NCBI RefSeq assembly: GCF_000379765.1 | Contig: NZ_KB903450.1 | Span: forward strand, 1-64,000 | Origin: Flexithrix dorotheae DSM 6795 | GTDB lineage: Bacteria; Bacteroidota; Bacteroidia; Cytophagales; Flammeovirgaceae | Direction of reading: 5' to 3' | DNA: 64,000 bases | Part shown: positions 39,400 through 46,884 of the stretch, piece by piece | How positions within the stretch are numbered: the first letter of the stretch is position 1 | Layout: every line of letters starts with the position of its first letter | Made by a program: the position numbers and the translations under genes | The notes under the pieces: generated by a model | Told to the model about the DNA's origin: nothing | Databases searched by the model: none | What the model saw: only the letters and a program-made list of their open reading frames with translations

Positions 39400-39427
39400 A
39401 AAAAGCTTCCCGGAATAGAAGCTTTTT
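39400..39427 (-). terminator. Hairpin terminator of gcvH
   Basis: AAAAAGCTTC pairs with GAAGCTTTTT around an 8-base loop; the minus-strand T run follows the gcvH stop codon (39448) by about 20 bases. Confidence 0.85.
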
Positions 39428-39447
39428 GTAGACAAAAATGTTTTATT

Positions 39448-39825
39448 TTATCCTACTAATTCTGCATATGCCTCGCTACTTAAAAGATCACTAATAGAAG
39501 ATGGATCAGAAATTTTTATTTTTATCATCCATCCCGCTTCATATGGATCAGAGTTTACCAATTCAGGTTCTCCTTCTAGTGCTTCATTAATTTCGATTAC
39601 TTCTCCGGTTATTGGCATAAATAAATCCGAAACCGTTTTTACAGCCTCTACAGAACCAAAAACTTCTCCGGCTTCTACCTCTTCACCTTCAGTAGGAATA
39701 TCTACATAAACAATATCGCCAAGTTCTCCCTGGGCAAACTCTGTAATACCAATTGTGGCGATATCTCCATCAATTTTTACCCATTCGTGGTCTTTTGTAT
39801 ATTTTAACTCTTCAGGAAAATTCAT
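39448..39825 (-). CDS. gcvH: Glycine cleavage system H protein
   Basis: The 125-residue lipoyl carrier shuttles the aminomethyl group among the P, T and L proteins. The fold is complete: YTKDHEWVKIDGDIATIGITEFAQGELGDIVYVDIP and the lipoyl hairpin FGSVEAVKTVSDLFMPITGEV, with K63 as the lipoylated residue. Length is normal. No gcvT or gcvP is in the window, as is common in Bacteroidota where gcv genes are scattered. A -7 box lies about 55 bases upstream. Confidence 0.96.
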   Translation of the reverse strand: MNFPEELKYTKDHEWVKIDGDIATIGITEFAQGELGDIVYVDIPTEGEEVEAGEVFGSVEAVKTVSDLFMPITGEVIEINEALEGEPELVNSDPYEAGWMIKIKISDPSSISDLLSSEAYAELVG

Positions 39826-39879
39826 AAGTTTTAATGATATGATTGTTGAATAAAATCAAGGCTTATTGCTCTGTTGTCC

Positions 39880-39887
39880 CAAATATA
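39880..39887 (-). promoter_or_regulatory. -7 box of gcvH
   Basis: Minus strand TATATTTG, exact TAnnTTTG match, about 55 bases before the gcvH start codon. The -33 region is not conserved. Confidence 0.5.
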
Positions 39888-40117
39888 CAAGCTTTTTCGA
39901 TTTTGGAAAAAATTATCTTCATATCAAAAATTTATGGGTTATCAAGTAACTATATATCAGAAATTTAATACCTTTGGAATAGTTTTAGAAGTATAAATCG
40001 TATGTAAGATTAATACTGAAAAAAACCAATTCCTTACTTACCTTTCCTTATACTCACAAAGCAACATTTATGGGAAATTCCCGTAAATATCCTAGCTGAT
40101 TAATCTTACTTTTTTAC

Positions 40118-40125
40118 TACCTTTG
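40118..40125 (+). promoter_or_regulatory. -7 box of the small membrane protein gene
   Basis: TACCTTTG, exact TAnnTTTG match, placing the transcript start near 40132 and the ATG at 40147 about 15 bases in. It overlaps the alternative upstream start at 40123, which therefore cannot be used from this promoter. Confidence 0.5.
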
Positions 40126-40146
40126 CAACTTTTAAAAACCAGCGCA

Positions 40147-40308
40147 ATGAGATTTTTGAAATATATAGTGTACAAATTTTTATTTTACCTTTCTCCAGTT
40201 TTGTTTTTTTCTATAAATCCTGACCTGACTAAGGAACAAAAAGTGAGGCTTTTGAACAAGGATATTCTAAGCCAGAAGGCAAGATTAAAATCATTGAAGA
40301 AAATTTAA
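40147..40308 (+). CDS. Small single-span membrane protein of unknown function
   Basis: From ATG 40147 the product is 53 residues: a hydrophobic segment (about 5-27, KYIVYKFLFYLSPVLFFSI) followed by a basic amphipathic helix (LTKEQKVRLLNKDILSQKARLKSLKK). The frame also extends to 40123, but that start lies inside the promoter. A well-placed -7 box and a tidy hydrophobic-plus-basic layout support a real gene. No family is known to me. It ends 5 bases before the convergent pabB-like gene. Possibly a small membrane regulator or toxin-like peptide, but no antitoxin is visible. Confidence 0.5.
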   Translation: MRFLKYIVYKFLFYLSPVLFFSINPDLTKEQKVRLLNKDILSQKARLKSLKKI

Positions 40309-40313
40309 ATACT

Positions 40314-41372
40314 TTATGCTCCGGTAAGAATTTGAGTGATTACCGCTGCTTTTAGTTTACATTCCTCGAATTCATTTTCTGCTATTGCATCATAGGTTAT
40401 TGCACTTCCTACCTTATAAGATAAGTATTTTTTTGTCTGGTTATAGAAAATACTTCTTATAATTACGTTGAAATCAAAATTTTGCTTGGGATCAAAATAA
40501 CCAATTGCACCTGAAAATAGCCCTCTTCTTGAGTTTTCATATTTGTCAATTAGTTTCATGGCTTCAATTTTTGGCGCTCCTGTCATGCTACCCATAGGAA
40601 AAGCATTTTTAATGGCCTCCACACAAGTGGCATCCTCCTTTAGCTTGGCCTGGATGGTGGAAATCATCTGATGAACCCTTGGAAAACTATATATTCCAAA
40701 TATCTCCTGAACCTTTACTGTCCCGGTGATTGCACTTTTAGCCAAATCGTTCCTCACAAGGTCTACAATCATCATATTCTCTGCACGCTCTTTTTCGCTT
40801 GAAGATAACTCTTGTTTTAGTTTTTCGTCTTCAAGTTCATTTTGCCCTCGTCTAATGGTCCCTTTTATAGGTTGTGAAATAAGATTTTGATCTGTTTTTT
40901 TTAAAAAGCGTTCTGGAGAAGCACAAAGCAAAAATTTATCGTCCAGCTTTTGAAAAGCTGAAAATGGCATTGGGGAAGTACCATTTAACTTGATGTATGT
41001 TTCCAAAGGGTCAATTTCTATATCATTTCCAAAAAACTCTGTACAATAATTTAATTCGTAGACATCTCCCTCCAGGATATGGTTTTGGATGGCTTTTACA
41101 TTTTCCAGGTAAGTTGCTTTTTCAACTCTGGGATGAAATTTAGAATGGGTAAGTATTTTATGCTGGTTTTTATTAATAATAGAGGTCTGCTGGATATCTT
41201 CAAAAATTGTTTGAGGATCGTTTACAGACAGTATTTCTATTTTGTCATTATTGAATTTGAGTAGGTGTTTTGGAATATAAAAAAATAGTTTGGGGAAATT
41301 CAAATAATCCGGGTTTCGGCTGGTAAGGGCTTCCAGTTCATTTTTAAGATCATAAGTAAAAAAGCCAAACAT
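40314..41372 (-). CDS. pabB: Chorismate-binding enzyme, PabB-like (aminodeoxychorismate synthase component I)
   Basis: The chorismate-binding domain is intact: LEGDVYELNYCTEF, LCASPERFLKK, QPIKGTIRRG, ENMMIVDLVRNDLAK, FPMGSMTGAPKIEAMKLIDKYE, RRGLFSGAIGYF and VGSAITYDAIAENEFEECKLKA. It would make 4-amino-4-deoxychorismate for folate; the anthranilate alternative (TrpE) is less likely from the GTIRRG and SPMPF motifs. The first ATG is at 41372, but the N-terminal domain clearly continues upstream to about 41612 with no ATG, GTG or TTG (see findings). No pabA or pabC is adjacent. Confidence 0.88.
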   Translation of the reverse strand: MFGFFTYDLKNELEALTSRNPDYLNFPKLFFYIPKHLLKFNNDKIEILSVNDPQTIFEDIQQTSIINKNQHKILTHSKFHPRVEKATYLENVKAIQNHILEGDVYELNYCTEFFGNDIEIDPLETYIKLNGTSPMPFSAFQKLDDKFLLCASPERFLKKTDQNLISQPIKGTIRRGQNELEDEKLKQELSSSEKERAENMMIVDLVRNDLAKSAITGTVKVQEIFGIYSFPRVHQMISTIQAKLKEDATCVEAIKNAFPMGSMTGAPKIEAMKLIDKYENSRRGLFSGAIGYFDPKQNFDFNVIIRSIFYNQTKKYLSYKVGSAITYDAIAENEFEECKLKAAVITQILTGA

Positions 41373-41612
41373 CCACTGCTTCTTGTTTTCAAACTGAAAC
41401 TTCTCCAGCTTTTCAAAAGAATTATCTTCATTAATTTCAACCCTACAGCATTTATGAATTCCAACAGCTAACAGGTTTTCAAAAGGATTAAATGGATATT
41501 TATAATCATTATGCTCAAGAAAAGTCAGGCAATTAAAAGATTGAGCCCAAAGATTTGCTTTTAGCTTAAAGGCAAGAGCATCTGCAATATGAAATGTTTT
41601 GGAATTCAGGGT
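41373..41612 (-). other. In-frame N-terminal extension of the pabB-like gene without a standard start
   Basis: The frame stays open for 80 codons to a stop at 41613-41615. It encodes plausible PabB N-terminal sequence: LKANLWAQSFNCLTFLEHND, YPFNPFENLLAVGIHKC, directly joined to MFGFFTYDLKNELE. The only candidate starts are CTG at 41609 and ATT codons such as that at 41588. Either a rare start is used, or an upstream frameshift or sequence error hides the true one. Confidence 0.6.
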
Positions 41613-41650
41613 TTAGTTCGATTGGACTAGTTTAAATGTAGCATGGTAGA

Positions 41651-42301
41651 TTAATGAATTCGGTCTGACCTGGGTTCCAGGGATTCTATAATAATCTTTT
41701 CATCTTTGAGTAATTCTTCCCATCTTTCGTCCACTTCTTTTCGTGGGCGATAGGTCCGTGCAAGGGTAATAAAAGTGGTATAATGTCCTGCTTCGGAGGC
41801 CATTAAGTCATAATAAAACTGACTTAGTTCTTTATCTTCTAATTGTTCCCAAAGGTTTTTAAACCTTTCGCAACTTCTGGCTTCTATCAACGCGCTCATC
41901 AGAAGTTTTTCAACTAATTGGTGTTCTCTGCTGCCCCCCTTCTTTAATTTTTTTGCCAATTGATTTACATACTCATCCTTTCTCATTTTTCCCAGTTTTA
42001 TATTTCTGGCTTTCATTTTTTCTAAAACGGCCTTAAAATGTCCCCATTCTTCGGCTACAATAGGAGTAAGTACCTCCACCAATTCTTCTTTATCCGGGTA
42101 TTGAACGATTAATGAAATACAGGTAGAAGCAGCTTTTTGCTCACAATAAGCGTGATCAATGAGAATTTCTTCGATGTTTTTTTCGGCAATATTGGCCCAT
42201 CTGGGATCAGTAGGTAACTTTAAATGTAACACGTAAATAGATTTTTTGTCAAAAATACATGCTCTCTCTTTCTCAAACAATTTTTTGATTTCTATTGTCA
42301 A
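41651..42301 (-). CDS. miaE: tRNA 2-methylthio-N6-isopentenyladenosine-37 hydroxylase
   Basis: The 216-residue ferritin-like diiron enzyme hydroxylates the ms2i6A base next to the anticodon. The helical iron-ligand pairs are visible: DHAYCEQKAAST, VAEEWGHFKAVLEKM, ALIEARSCERFKNLWEQL and ASEAGHYTTFITLARTY. Length and order match MiaE well. It needs O2, in line with aerobic growth. The gene is divergent from the SDR gene across only 47 bases, so their promoters must overlap. All expected ligands are present. Confidence 0.94.
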   Translation of the reverse strand: MTIEIKKLFEKERACIFDKKSIYVLHLKLPTDPRWANIAEKNIEEILIDHAYCEQKAASTCISLIVQYPDKEELVEVLTPIVAEEWGHFKAVLEKMKARNIKLGKMRKDEYVNQLAKKLKKGGSREHQLVEKLLMSALIEARSCERFKNLWEQLEDKELSQFYYDLMASEAGHYTTFITLARTYRPRKEVDERWEELLKDEKIIIESLEPRSDRIH

Positions 42302-42348
42302 GTAATTAACTTCAACAGCAAAAATCTTTAATCAAATAAACAACAATT

Positions 42349-43224
42349 ATGTATAATAAACCGATGTTGCGGGAAGATGCTTTGGAAGGCAAAACCATTT
42401 TAGTAACAGGAGGAGGTACAGGTCTTGGTAAAGCTATGACCAAATATTTTTTGGAACTTGGAGCCAATGCCATAATAGCCAGTAGAAAACTGGAGGTTTT
42501 GGAAAAAACGGCTAAAGAACTCTCAGAAGCTACAGGAAAGGAGGTGCTTCCGCTGGCCTGCGATGTAAGGAATCATCTGGATGTAGATAAAACCATTCAG
42601 GCAGGGATTGAAAAATTTGGAAAGATAGATATTCTGGTAAATAATGCTGCCGGAAATTTCATTAGTCCAACTGAGCGACTTTCCCCAAAGGCATTCGATA
42701 CGATTATTGGAATCGTATTACAAGGTACCTATAATTTCACTTTGGGATTAGGGAAAAACTGGATTGAAAAAAAGACTGGTGGAACAATTCTAAATATTGT
42801 CACTACTTATTCCTGGACAGGCTCCGGGTATGTAGTGCCCTCCGCAGCTGCTAAAGCCGGGGTGTTGGCAATGACCAGATCTTTGGCTGTTGAATGGGCA
42901 AAATATGGAATCCGATCAAATGCAATTGCTCCCGGACCATTCCCCACAAAAGGTGCCTGGGACAGACTTTTTCCCGAAAACCTGAGGAAGAAGTTTGATG
43001 TAAAAAACAAGGTTCCTGTTGGAAGAGTAGGGGAGCACCAGGAACTGGCTAACCTTGCCGCCTATTTAGTGTCCGATTTTTCAGCTTATGTGAATGGAGA
43101 AGTAATAACCATAGATGGAGGAGAATGGCTGAAGGGGGCTGGTGAGTTTAATCATCTGGAACTCATTCCTAATGAGATGTGGGATACCATAGAACAAATG
43201 GTGAGAGGAGCAAATAAAAAGTAA
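42349..43224 (+). CDS. SDR oxidoreductase, 2,4-dienoyl-CoA reductase-like
   Basis: The 291-residue Rossmann protein has NADP motif VTGGGTGLGKAM, NNAAGNF, and PGP motif AIAPGPFPTKGAWDRL. The usual catalytic YxxxK reads SAAAK (GSGYVVPSAAAKAGVLAMTRSLAVEW), lacking the Tyr at that place. That is the normal state in mitochondrial-type 2,4-dienoyl-CoA reductases, whose sequences around this point are nearly identical, so it does not indicate a dead enzyme. The expected role is reduction of polyunsaturated acyl-CoA during beta-oxidation. It is divergent from miaE. Not the bacterial FadH flavoprotein. Confidence 0.9.
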   Translation: MYNKPMLREDALEGKTILVTGGGTGLGKAMTKYFLELGANAIIASRKLEVLEKTAKELSEATGKEVLPLACDVRNHLDVDKTIQAGIEKFGKIDILVNNAAGNFISPTERLSPKAFDTIIGIVLQGTYNFTLGLGKNWIEKKTGGTILNIVTTYSWTGSGYVVPSAAAKAGVLAMTRSLAVEWAKYGIRSNAIAPGPFPTKGAWDRLFPENLRKKFDVKNKVPVGRVGEHQELANLAAYLVSDFSAYVNGEVITIDGGEWLKGAGEFNHLELIPNEMWDTIEQMVRGANKK

Positions 43225-43339
43225 AACAGTAAGTAGTCTTTATTCCCTGTGCTATACATCTATATGGCTCAGGGAATTTTATGCATGACAGCTATTGTTC
43301 TATGATTACCCTACTACCCCACAAATTCATTGATTTATT

Positions 43340-44374
43340 ATGGCAAATATTAAGATTTCAAAACCCTGGGAAGATAAAAATCTAAAGGTAACAGATGAAA
43401 AAGTATATGCAAACCGTAGGGAAACTATTAAAAAGCTTGGCCTTGTTTCTTCGGGAATAATCATGAGCCCTTTAGGGATAAATAATTCCTGCCAAAATGC
43501 AAAGAATGAAAGTTTGAAGGAGGAAGGCAAATCGATTAAGGCTTTGAAAAATGTAGAAGATAATCATTTCTCATTTGAGGGAATGATGGATTTATACCCT
43601 GCTGCCAGAAATGAAAAATACAAACTGGATCGGGAATTAACCGAAGAATATGATGCCACCCATCACAATAATTTTTATGAATTTATTCATCCCGATGATA
43701 AAAATATTTATAATGTATATAAGTATATAGAGGATTTTGATAATAGAGACTGGACCATTAAAGTTAGCGGGAAGGTAAAAAATAAAGGGAAATATTTACT
43801 GGAAGATATTATTAAAAAAATCGGACTGGAGGAAAGGTTGTATAGATTCAGATGTGTGGAAAGATGGTCAATGGCTGTGCCCTGGACAGGTTTTCCCCTT
43901 TCAAGTCTGATAAAGATTTTTGAACCAGAAAATGATGCCAGGTTTATCCGAATGGTAACTTATGCTAATCCTAATGAAATGCCTGGCGTTAAAAATCAAA
44001 CCTGGTATCCGTGGCCTTATGTGGAGGGATTAAGGATGGATGAGGCAATGAATGAATTAGCCTTCATCGCCACGGGTATTTATGGAAAGCCTTTACCTAA
44101 GCAAAATGGAGCGCCTATGAGGCTGGTGGTTCCATGGAAATATGGATACAAGAATATTAAATCCATTGTGAAAATGGAATTTTTAAAAAATCAACCTGAA
44201 ACGTTTTGGCATAAAATTCAGCCTTCAGAATACCCCTTTATTTCTAATGTTGATCCCGTAGTTCCCCACCCGAGATGGTCACAGGCTTATGAAAAAATGA
44301 TACCTGATGGAGAAACAATTCCTACTTTGAAGTATAATGGATATGGAGCATTTGTGGGAAAATTATACTCCTGA
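43340..44374 (+). CDS. msrP: Protein-methionine-sulfoxide reductase catalytic subunit MsrP (YedY-like)
   Basis: The 344-residue protein is a molybdopterin oxidoreductase of the sulfite-oxidase fold. The Mo-ligand Cys is C172 in YRFRCVERWSMAVPWTGFPL; HHNNFYEF and the conserved GKPLPKQNGAPMRLVVPWKYGYKNIKSI are present. A twin-arginine-like signal RRETIKKLGLVSSGIIMSPL occurs at about 27-46, after an N-terminal extension. It repairs oxidised Met in periplasmic proteins using electrons from the haem membrane protein MsrQ, which is not next to it. A hairpin terminator follows directly. Confidence 0.94.
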   Translation: MANIKISKPWEDKNLKVTDEKVYANRRETIKKLGLVSSGIIMSPLGINNSCQNAKNESLKEEGKSIKALKNVEDNHFSFEGMMDLYPAARNEKYKLDRELTEEYDATHHNNFYEFIHPDDKNIYNVYKYIEDFDNRDWTIKVSGKVKNKGKYLLEDIIKKIGLEERLYRFRCVERWSMAVPWTGFPLSSLIKIFEPENDARFIRMVTYANPNEMPGVKNQTWYPWPYVEGLRMDEAMNELAFIATGIYGKPLPKQNGAPMRLVVPWKYGYKNIKSIVKMEFLKNQPETFWHKIQPSEYPFISNVDPVVPHPRWSQAYEKMIPDGETIPTLKYNGYGAFVGKLYS

Positions 44375-44385
44375 TTGAAAAGCAA

Positions 44386-44422
44386 AAAAAGCCCGGCTAT
44401 TTTTTCATTAGCCCGGCTTTTT
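44386..44422. terminator. Bidirectional hairpin terminator
   Basis: AAAAAGCCCGGCTA pairs with TAGCCCGGCTTTTT, with one C-C mismatch, between msrP and the convergent small secreted protein gene. T runs occur on both strands. Confidence 0.8.
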
Positions 44423-44447
44423 AATTTTTATTGTAATAATCTTTTAT

Positions 44448-44852
44448 TTATTCTGCTCTTGAAAGACCCTCTGCAGCCATTTCCATAGCTTCACTTCTTC
44501 TTTCTATAGGCAATTCAAATTTTTCATTCAGCCTGAAAACACCCTTTTCCTTTGATGTATAGGACGGAACAAGACATCCGAATTCTATCATGTCAGATTC
44601 TTTGTTATACTGTATCAAATAATTGTTTGTATGGCTAAAGTTTAAGACAACATCAGTAACTTCAAAAAATACTTCAGTTACTAACTCCTGCCGAACAAAG
44701 CTTATTCCCAGAATTGAAATATCCTCTGGTGTTACATTTATATTTGATGGAATTTGGTTTATTTCTCCTTTTATGCTTGAATTCTCAATTACCTGAGAAA
44801 ATGCACTGAAACCGAAGAAAATCATTAAAGTTGCAAAAATAACTGATTTCAT
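44448..44852 (-). CDS. Small secreted protein of unknown function
   Basis: The 134-residue product has a clear signal peptide (about 1-20, MKSVIFATLMIFFGFSAFSQ). The mature part of about 114 residues is mixed strand and helix (FVRQELVTEVFFEVTDVVLNFSHTNNYLIQYNKESDMIEFG), without cysteine pairs, lipobox, or T9SS tail. No family is recognised. A -7 box about 70 bases upstream (44923-44930) supports independent transcription, and its terminator is shared with msrP. Function not predictable. Confidence 0.72.
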   Translation of the reverse strand: MKSVIFATLMIFFGFSAFSQVIENSSIKGEINQIPSNINVTPEDISILGISFVRQELVTEVFFEVTDVVLNFSHTNNYLIQYNKESDMIEFGCLVPSYTSKEKGVFRLNEKFELPIERRSEAMEMAAEGLSRAE

Positions 44853-44922
44853 AGTTTCAAAATTTAAGTAATAAAAAAATTTGGTTTGTGGTTAGAAAGC
44901 AATTTTTATTGTTTTATTGGTT

Positions 44923-44930
44923 CAAAAGTA
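44923..44930 (-). promoter_or_regulatory. -7 box of the small secreted protein gene
   Basis: Minus strand TACTTTTG, an exact TAnnTTTG match, about 71 bases before the start codon. Confidence 0.45.
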
Positions 44931-45179
44931 CATGTTTCTTACATGAAAAAACCAACTTTCTTTGTTAATGACTATAAACTTTATGTAAATAAGGGTTAAT
45001 GGTAACCCGGAAAAGCTAATTATTGAACTATTCCAATTTTAAACATAAAGAAATTGAGGCAGGATGTAAGATTTTGGTTTATTTTATTAAATGATTAACG
45101 ATAGCCAGCTGATTAAGTTGTCAATTAATATAAAGTAAAAAAGAAAGAGATAAACTGATTTTTGTCATATTGGGGGGCT

Positions 45180-45187
45180 TAAATTTG
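45180..45187 (+). promoter_or_regulatory. -7 box of the serine hydrolase gene
   Basis: TAAATTTG fits TAnnTTTG exactly; a TTTG lies 15 bases upstream, closer than ideal. Transcription would start near 45194, which places the first usable ATG at 45299 and excludes the TTG at 45194. Confidence 0.5.
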
Positions 45188-45298
45188 GCTTAATTGATAA
45201 ATTCTACTTTTTTATTAATCCGGGATACTTGCTTCAAGCCTTTTATAACAGAAAACCATTACCTTTCCGGCTTCAATAAATATGATAAAAACTTTCCC

Positions 45299-46648
45299 AT
45301 GAAATTTTTTAAAAAAACGATTTACTGGCTTTTTGCGGTTGGCCTTCTCTTTTATATTATGAGTGCCATATATTCCAGGTTGCCTATAATTACTGGCTAT
45401 GCAGCAAAGAATATGTGTTCGTGTGTTTTTGTAGCCGATCGCGAAGCGGCAATGGTGGAGCAGGAAGATTTAAACTTTTTTCTTGTGCAGTATGCAAAGG
45501 TAAATGTAGATGAGAAAAGGAAAACTGCTACTGCAACCGTATTGGGTTTGGCGAAAGAAACTGCAGTTTTCAGAGAGGGGCTGGGTTGTACATTAATTAC
45601 GGATGATACCAATGAAGAGGAACTCAGAAAATCAAGCCTTTTGTTGAGTAAACCGACTAAAAGCCATTTAGATACGATTTCCTGGCCTGTTGGAAATTTG
45701 TTAAATTCTTCCCTGCCAAAATCAATTGATTCTGATAAATTAAATAGAGCTGTTCAGAAAGCGTTTGACTCTCCTGATAAAAAAACAAGGGCAGTGGTAG
45801 TGGTATATAAAGATAAATTGGTAGCAGAAAAATATGCCGAAGGGTTTGATGAAAATACTCCTCAATTAGGATGGTCGATGACCAAGAGTATTATTAATGC
45901 CCTTACCGGGATTATGGTGAAAAATGGAAAGTTAACGCTTGAAGGATCTGTTCCAATAAAAGAATGGAGTAATGACGACCGATCCTTTATTAATTTAAAA
46001 AATCTCCTCCAAATGAGTAGCGGACTGGATTGGGAAGAAAACTACAATGATATTTCCAATGCCACAAGAATGTTGTATTTAGAAGGAGATCAATATAATT
46101 ATGCCATTGGAAACAAATTAATTGGCGGAATCCACCCCGGAGAAGAGTGGTATTATTCTTCGGGAACCACCAATATAATTTCCGGCTTAATCAAAAACCA
46201 ATTTCCAAACACTCAGGCTTATTGGCATTTCCACTACGATTCACTTTTCCATAAAATTGGAATGTATAGTGCTGTAATGGAGCCAGATCCATCAGGAACT
46301 TTTATAGGTTCTTCCTATTGCTATGCTACCCCCCGTGATTGGGCAAAATTTGGAATGTTATACCTAAATGATGGCGTTTGGATGGACGAAAGAATTTTAC
46401 CGGAGGGTTGGGTTGAATTCACAAAATCTCCGGTAAATAATTCAGGAAAGGAATATGGCGCCCAGTTTTGGCTAAATGCAGGCAGTAAATTACCCGATGT
46501 GCCCAAAGATGTTTATTTCTGTGATGGTTTTCAGGGGCAAAGGGTCTTTATTATTCCTTCGCACGAAATGGTAGTGGTGAGATTGGGAATTTCGAACAAT
46601 ATGGACTTTAATGAATTTCTGGTAGAAATCTTGGATGCTTTGAAATAA
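45299..46648 (+). CDS. Serine hydrolase, class C beta-lactamase family
   Basis: From ATG 45299 the product is 449 residues with an N-terminal membrane segment (MKFFKKTIYWLFAVGLLFYIMSAIY) as signal or anchor. The penicillin-binding fold motifs are S193-M-T-K (GWSMTKSIINAL), YSSGT (the Y-S/A-N-like second motif) and a late HEM/VRLG region (IPSHEMVVVRLGIS). This family (Pfam Beta-lactamase) includes carboxypeptidases, esterases and amidases; it does not imply antibiotic resistance. A Cys-bearing N-terminal region (CSCVFVADREAA) before the core is unusual for the fold. Transcribed alone. Confidence 0.88.
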   Translation: MKFFKKTIYWLFAVGLLFYIMSAIYSRLPIITGYAAKNMCSCVFVADREAAMVEQEDLNFFLVQYAKVNVDEKRKTATATVLGLAKETAVFREGLGCTLITDDTNEEELRKSSLLLSKPTKSHLDTISWPVGNLLNSSLPKSIDSDKLNRAVQKAFDSPDKKTRAVVVVYKDKLVAEKYAEGFDENTPQLGWSMTKSIINALTGIMVKNGKLTLEGSVPIKEWSNDDRSFINLKNLLQMSSGLDWEENYNDISNATRMLYLEGDQYNYAIGNKLIGGIHPGEEWYYSSGTTNIISGLIKNQFPNTQAYWHFHYDSLFHKIGMYSAVMEPDPSGTFIGSSYCYATPRDWAKFGMLYLNDGVWMDERILPEGWVEFTKSPVNNSGKEYGAQFWLNAGSKLPDVPKDVYFCDGFQGQRVFIIPSHEMVVVRLGISNNMDFNEFLVEILDALK

Positions 46649-46831
46649 ATCACATTAAATAAGGAAAATCTTTTTCTATTGTTACTCTTACATGTTTAGT
46701 TGAAAGGCCAGGCTCAAAATCTTTATAAGTCCAGTTTCACCAGATGTCCGGCCGGTCTAAACGCCTTATATGGGAATTTCTTAATCACAAACGGGAATAT
46801 TTGAAGTAGTCGTATTTTCGCAAGAAAAGGC

Positions 46832-46868
46832 AAAAATCCTTTTACAGCCACGCTACAGAAGGATTTTT
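46832..46868 (-). terminator. Hairpin terminator of the PfkB-family gene
   Basis: AAAAATCCTT pairs with AAGGATTTTT around a 17-base loop, just after the minus-strand stop codon at 46885. It also forms a T run on the plus strand, 180 bases after the hydrolase gene. Confidence 0.75.
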
Positions 46869-46884
46869 TATGGATTAAAATCAA

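Larger units (their letters stand above)
39826..40146. other. Divergent gap between gcvH and the small membrane protein gene
   Basis: The 321-base gap contains the minus-strand gcvH box and two plus-strand TACCTTTG boxes (39969-39976 and 40118-40125). No frame between them is longer than a few codons. The first plus-strand box has no gene directly downstream. Confidence 0.45.
44853..45298. other. Gap between the small secreted protein and the serine hydrolase gene
   Basis: Contains divergent -7 boxes at 44923-44930 (minus) and 45180-45187 (plus). Apart from these, AT-rich DNA without a recognisable gene. The in-frame stretch 45194-45298 belongs to the hydrolase leader. Confidence 0.5.

Noticed and set aside
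42349-43224. Treating the SDR as catalytically dead because YxxxK is missing
   Set aside because: SAAAK at this place is characteristic of dienoyl-CoA reductases.
45194-45298. TTG 45194 as start of the serine hydrolase
   Set aside because: It coincides with the predicted transcription start, and ATG 45299 gives a proper membrane segment.
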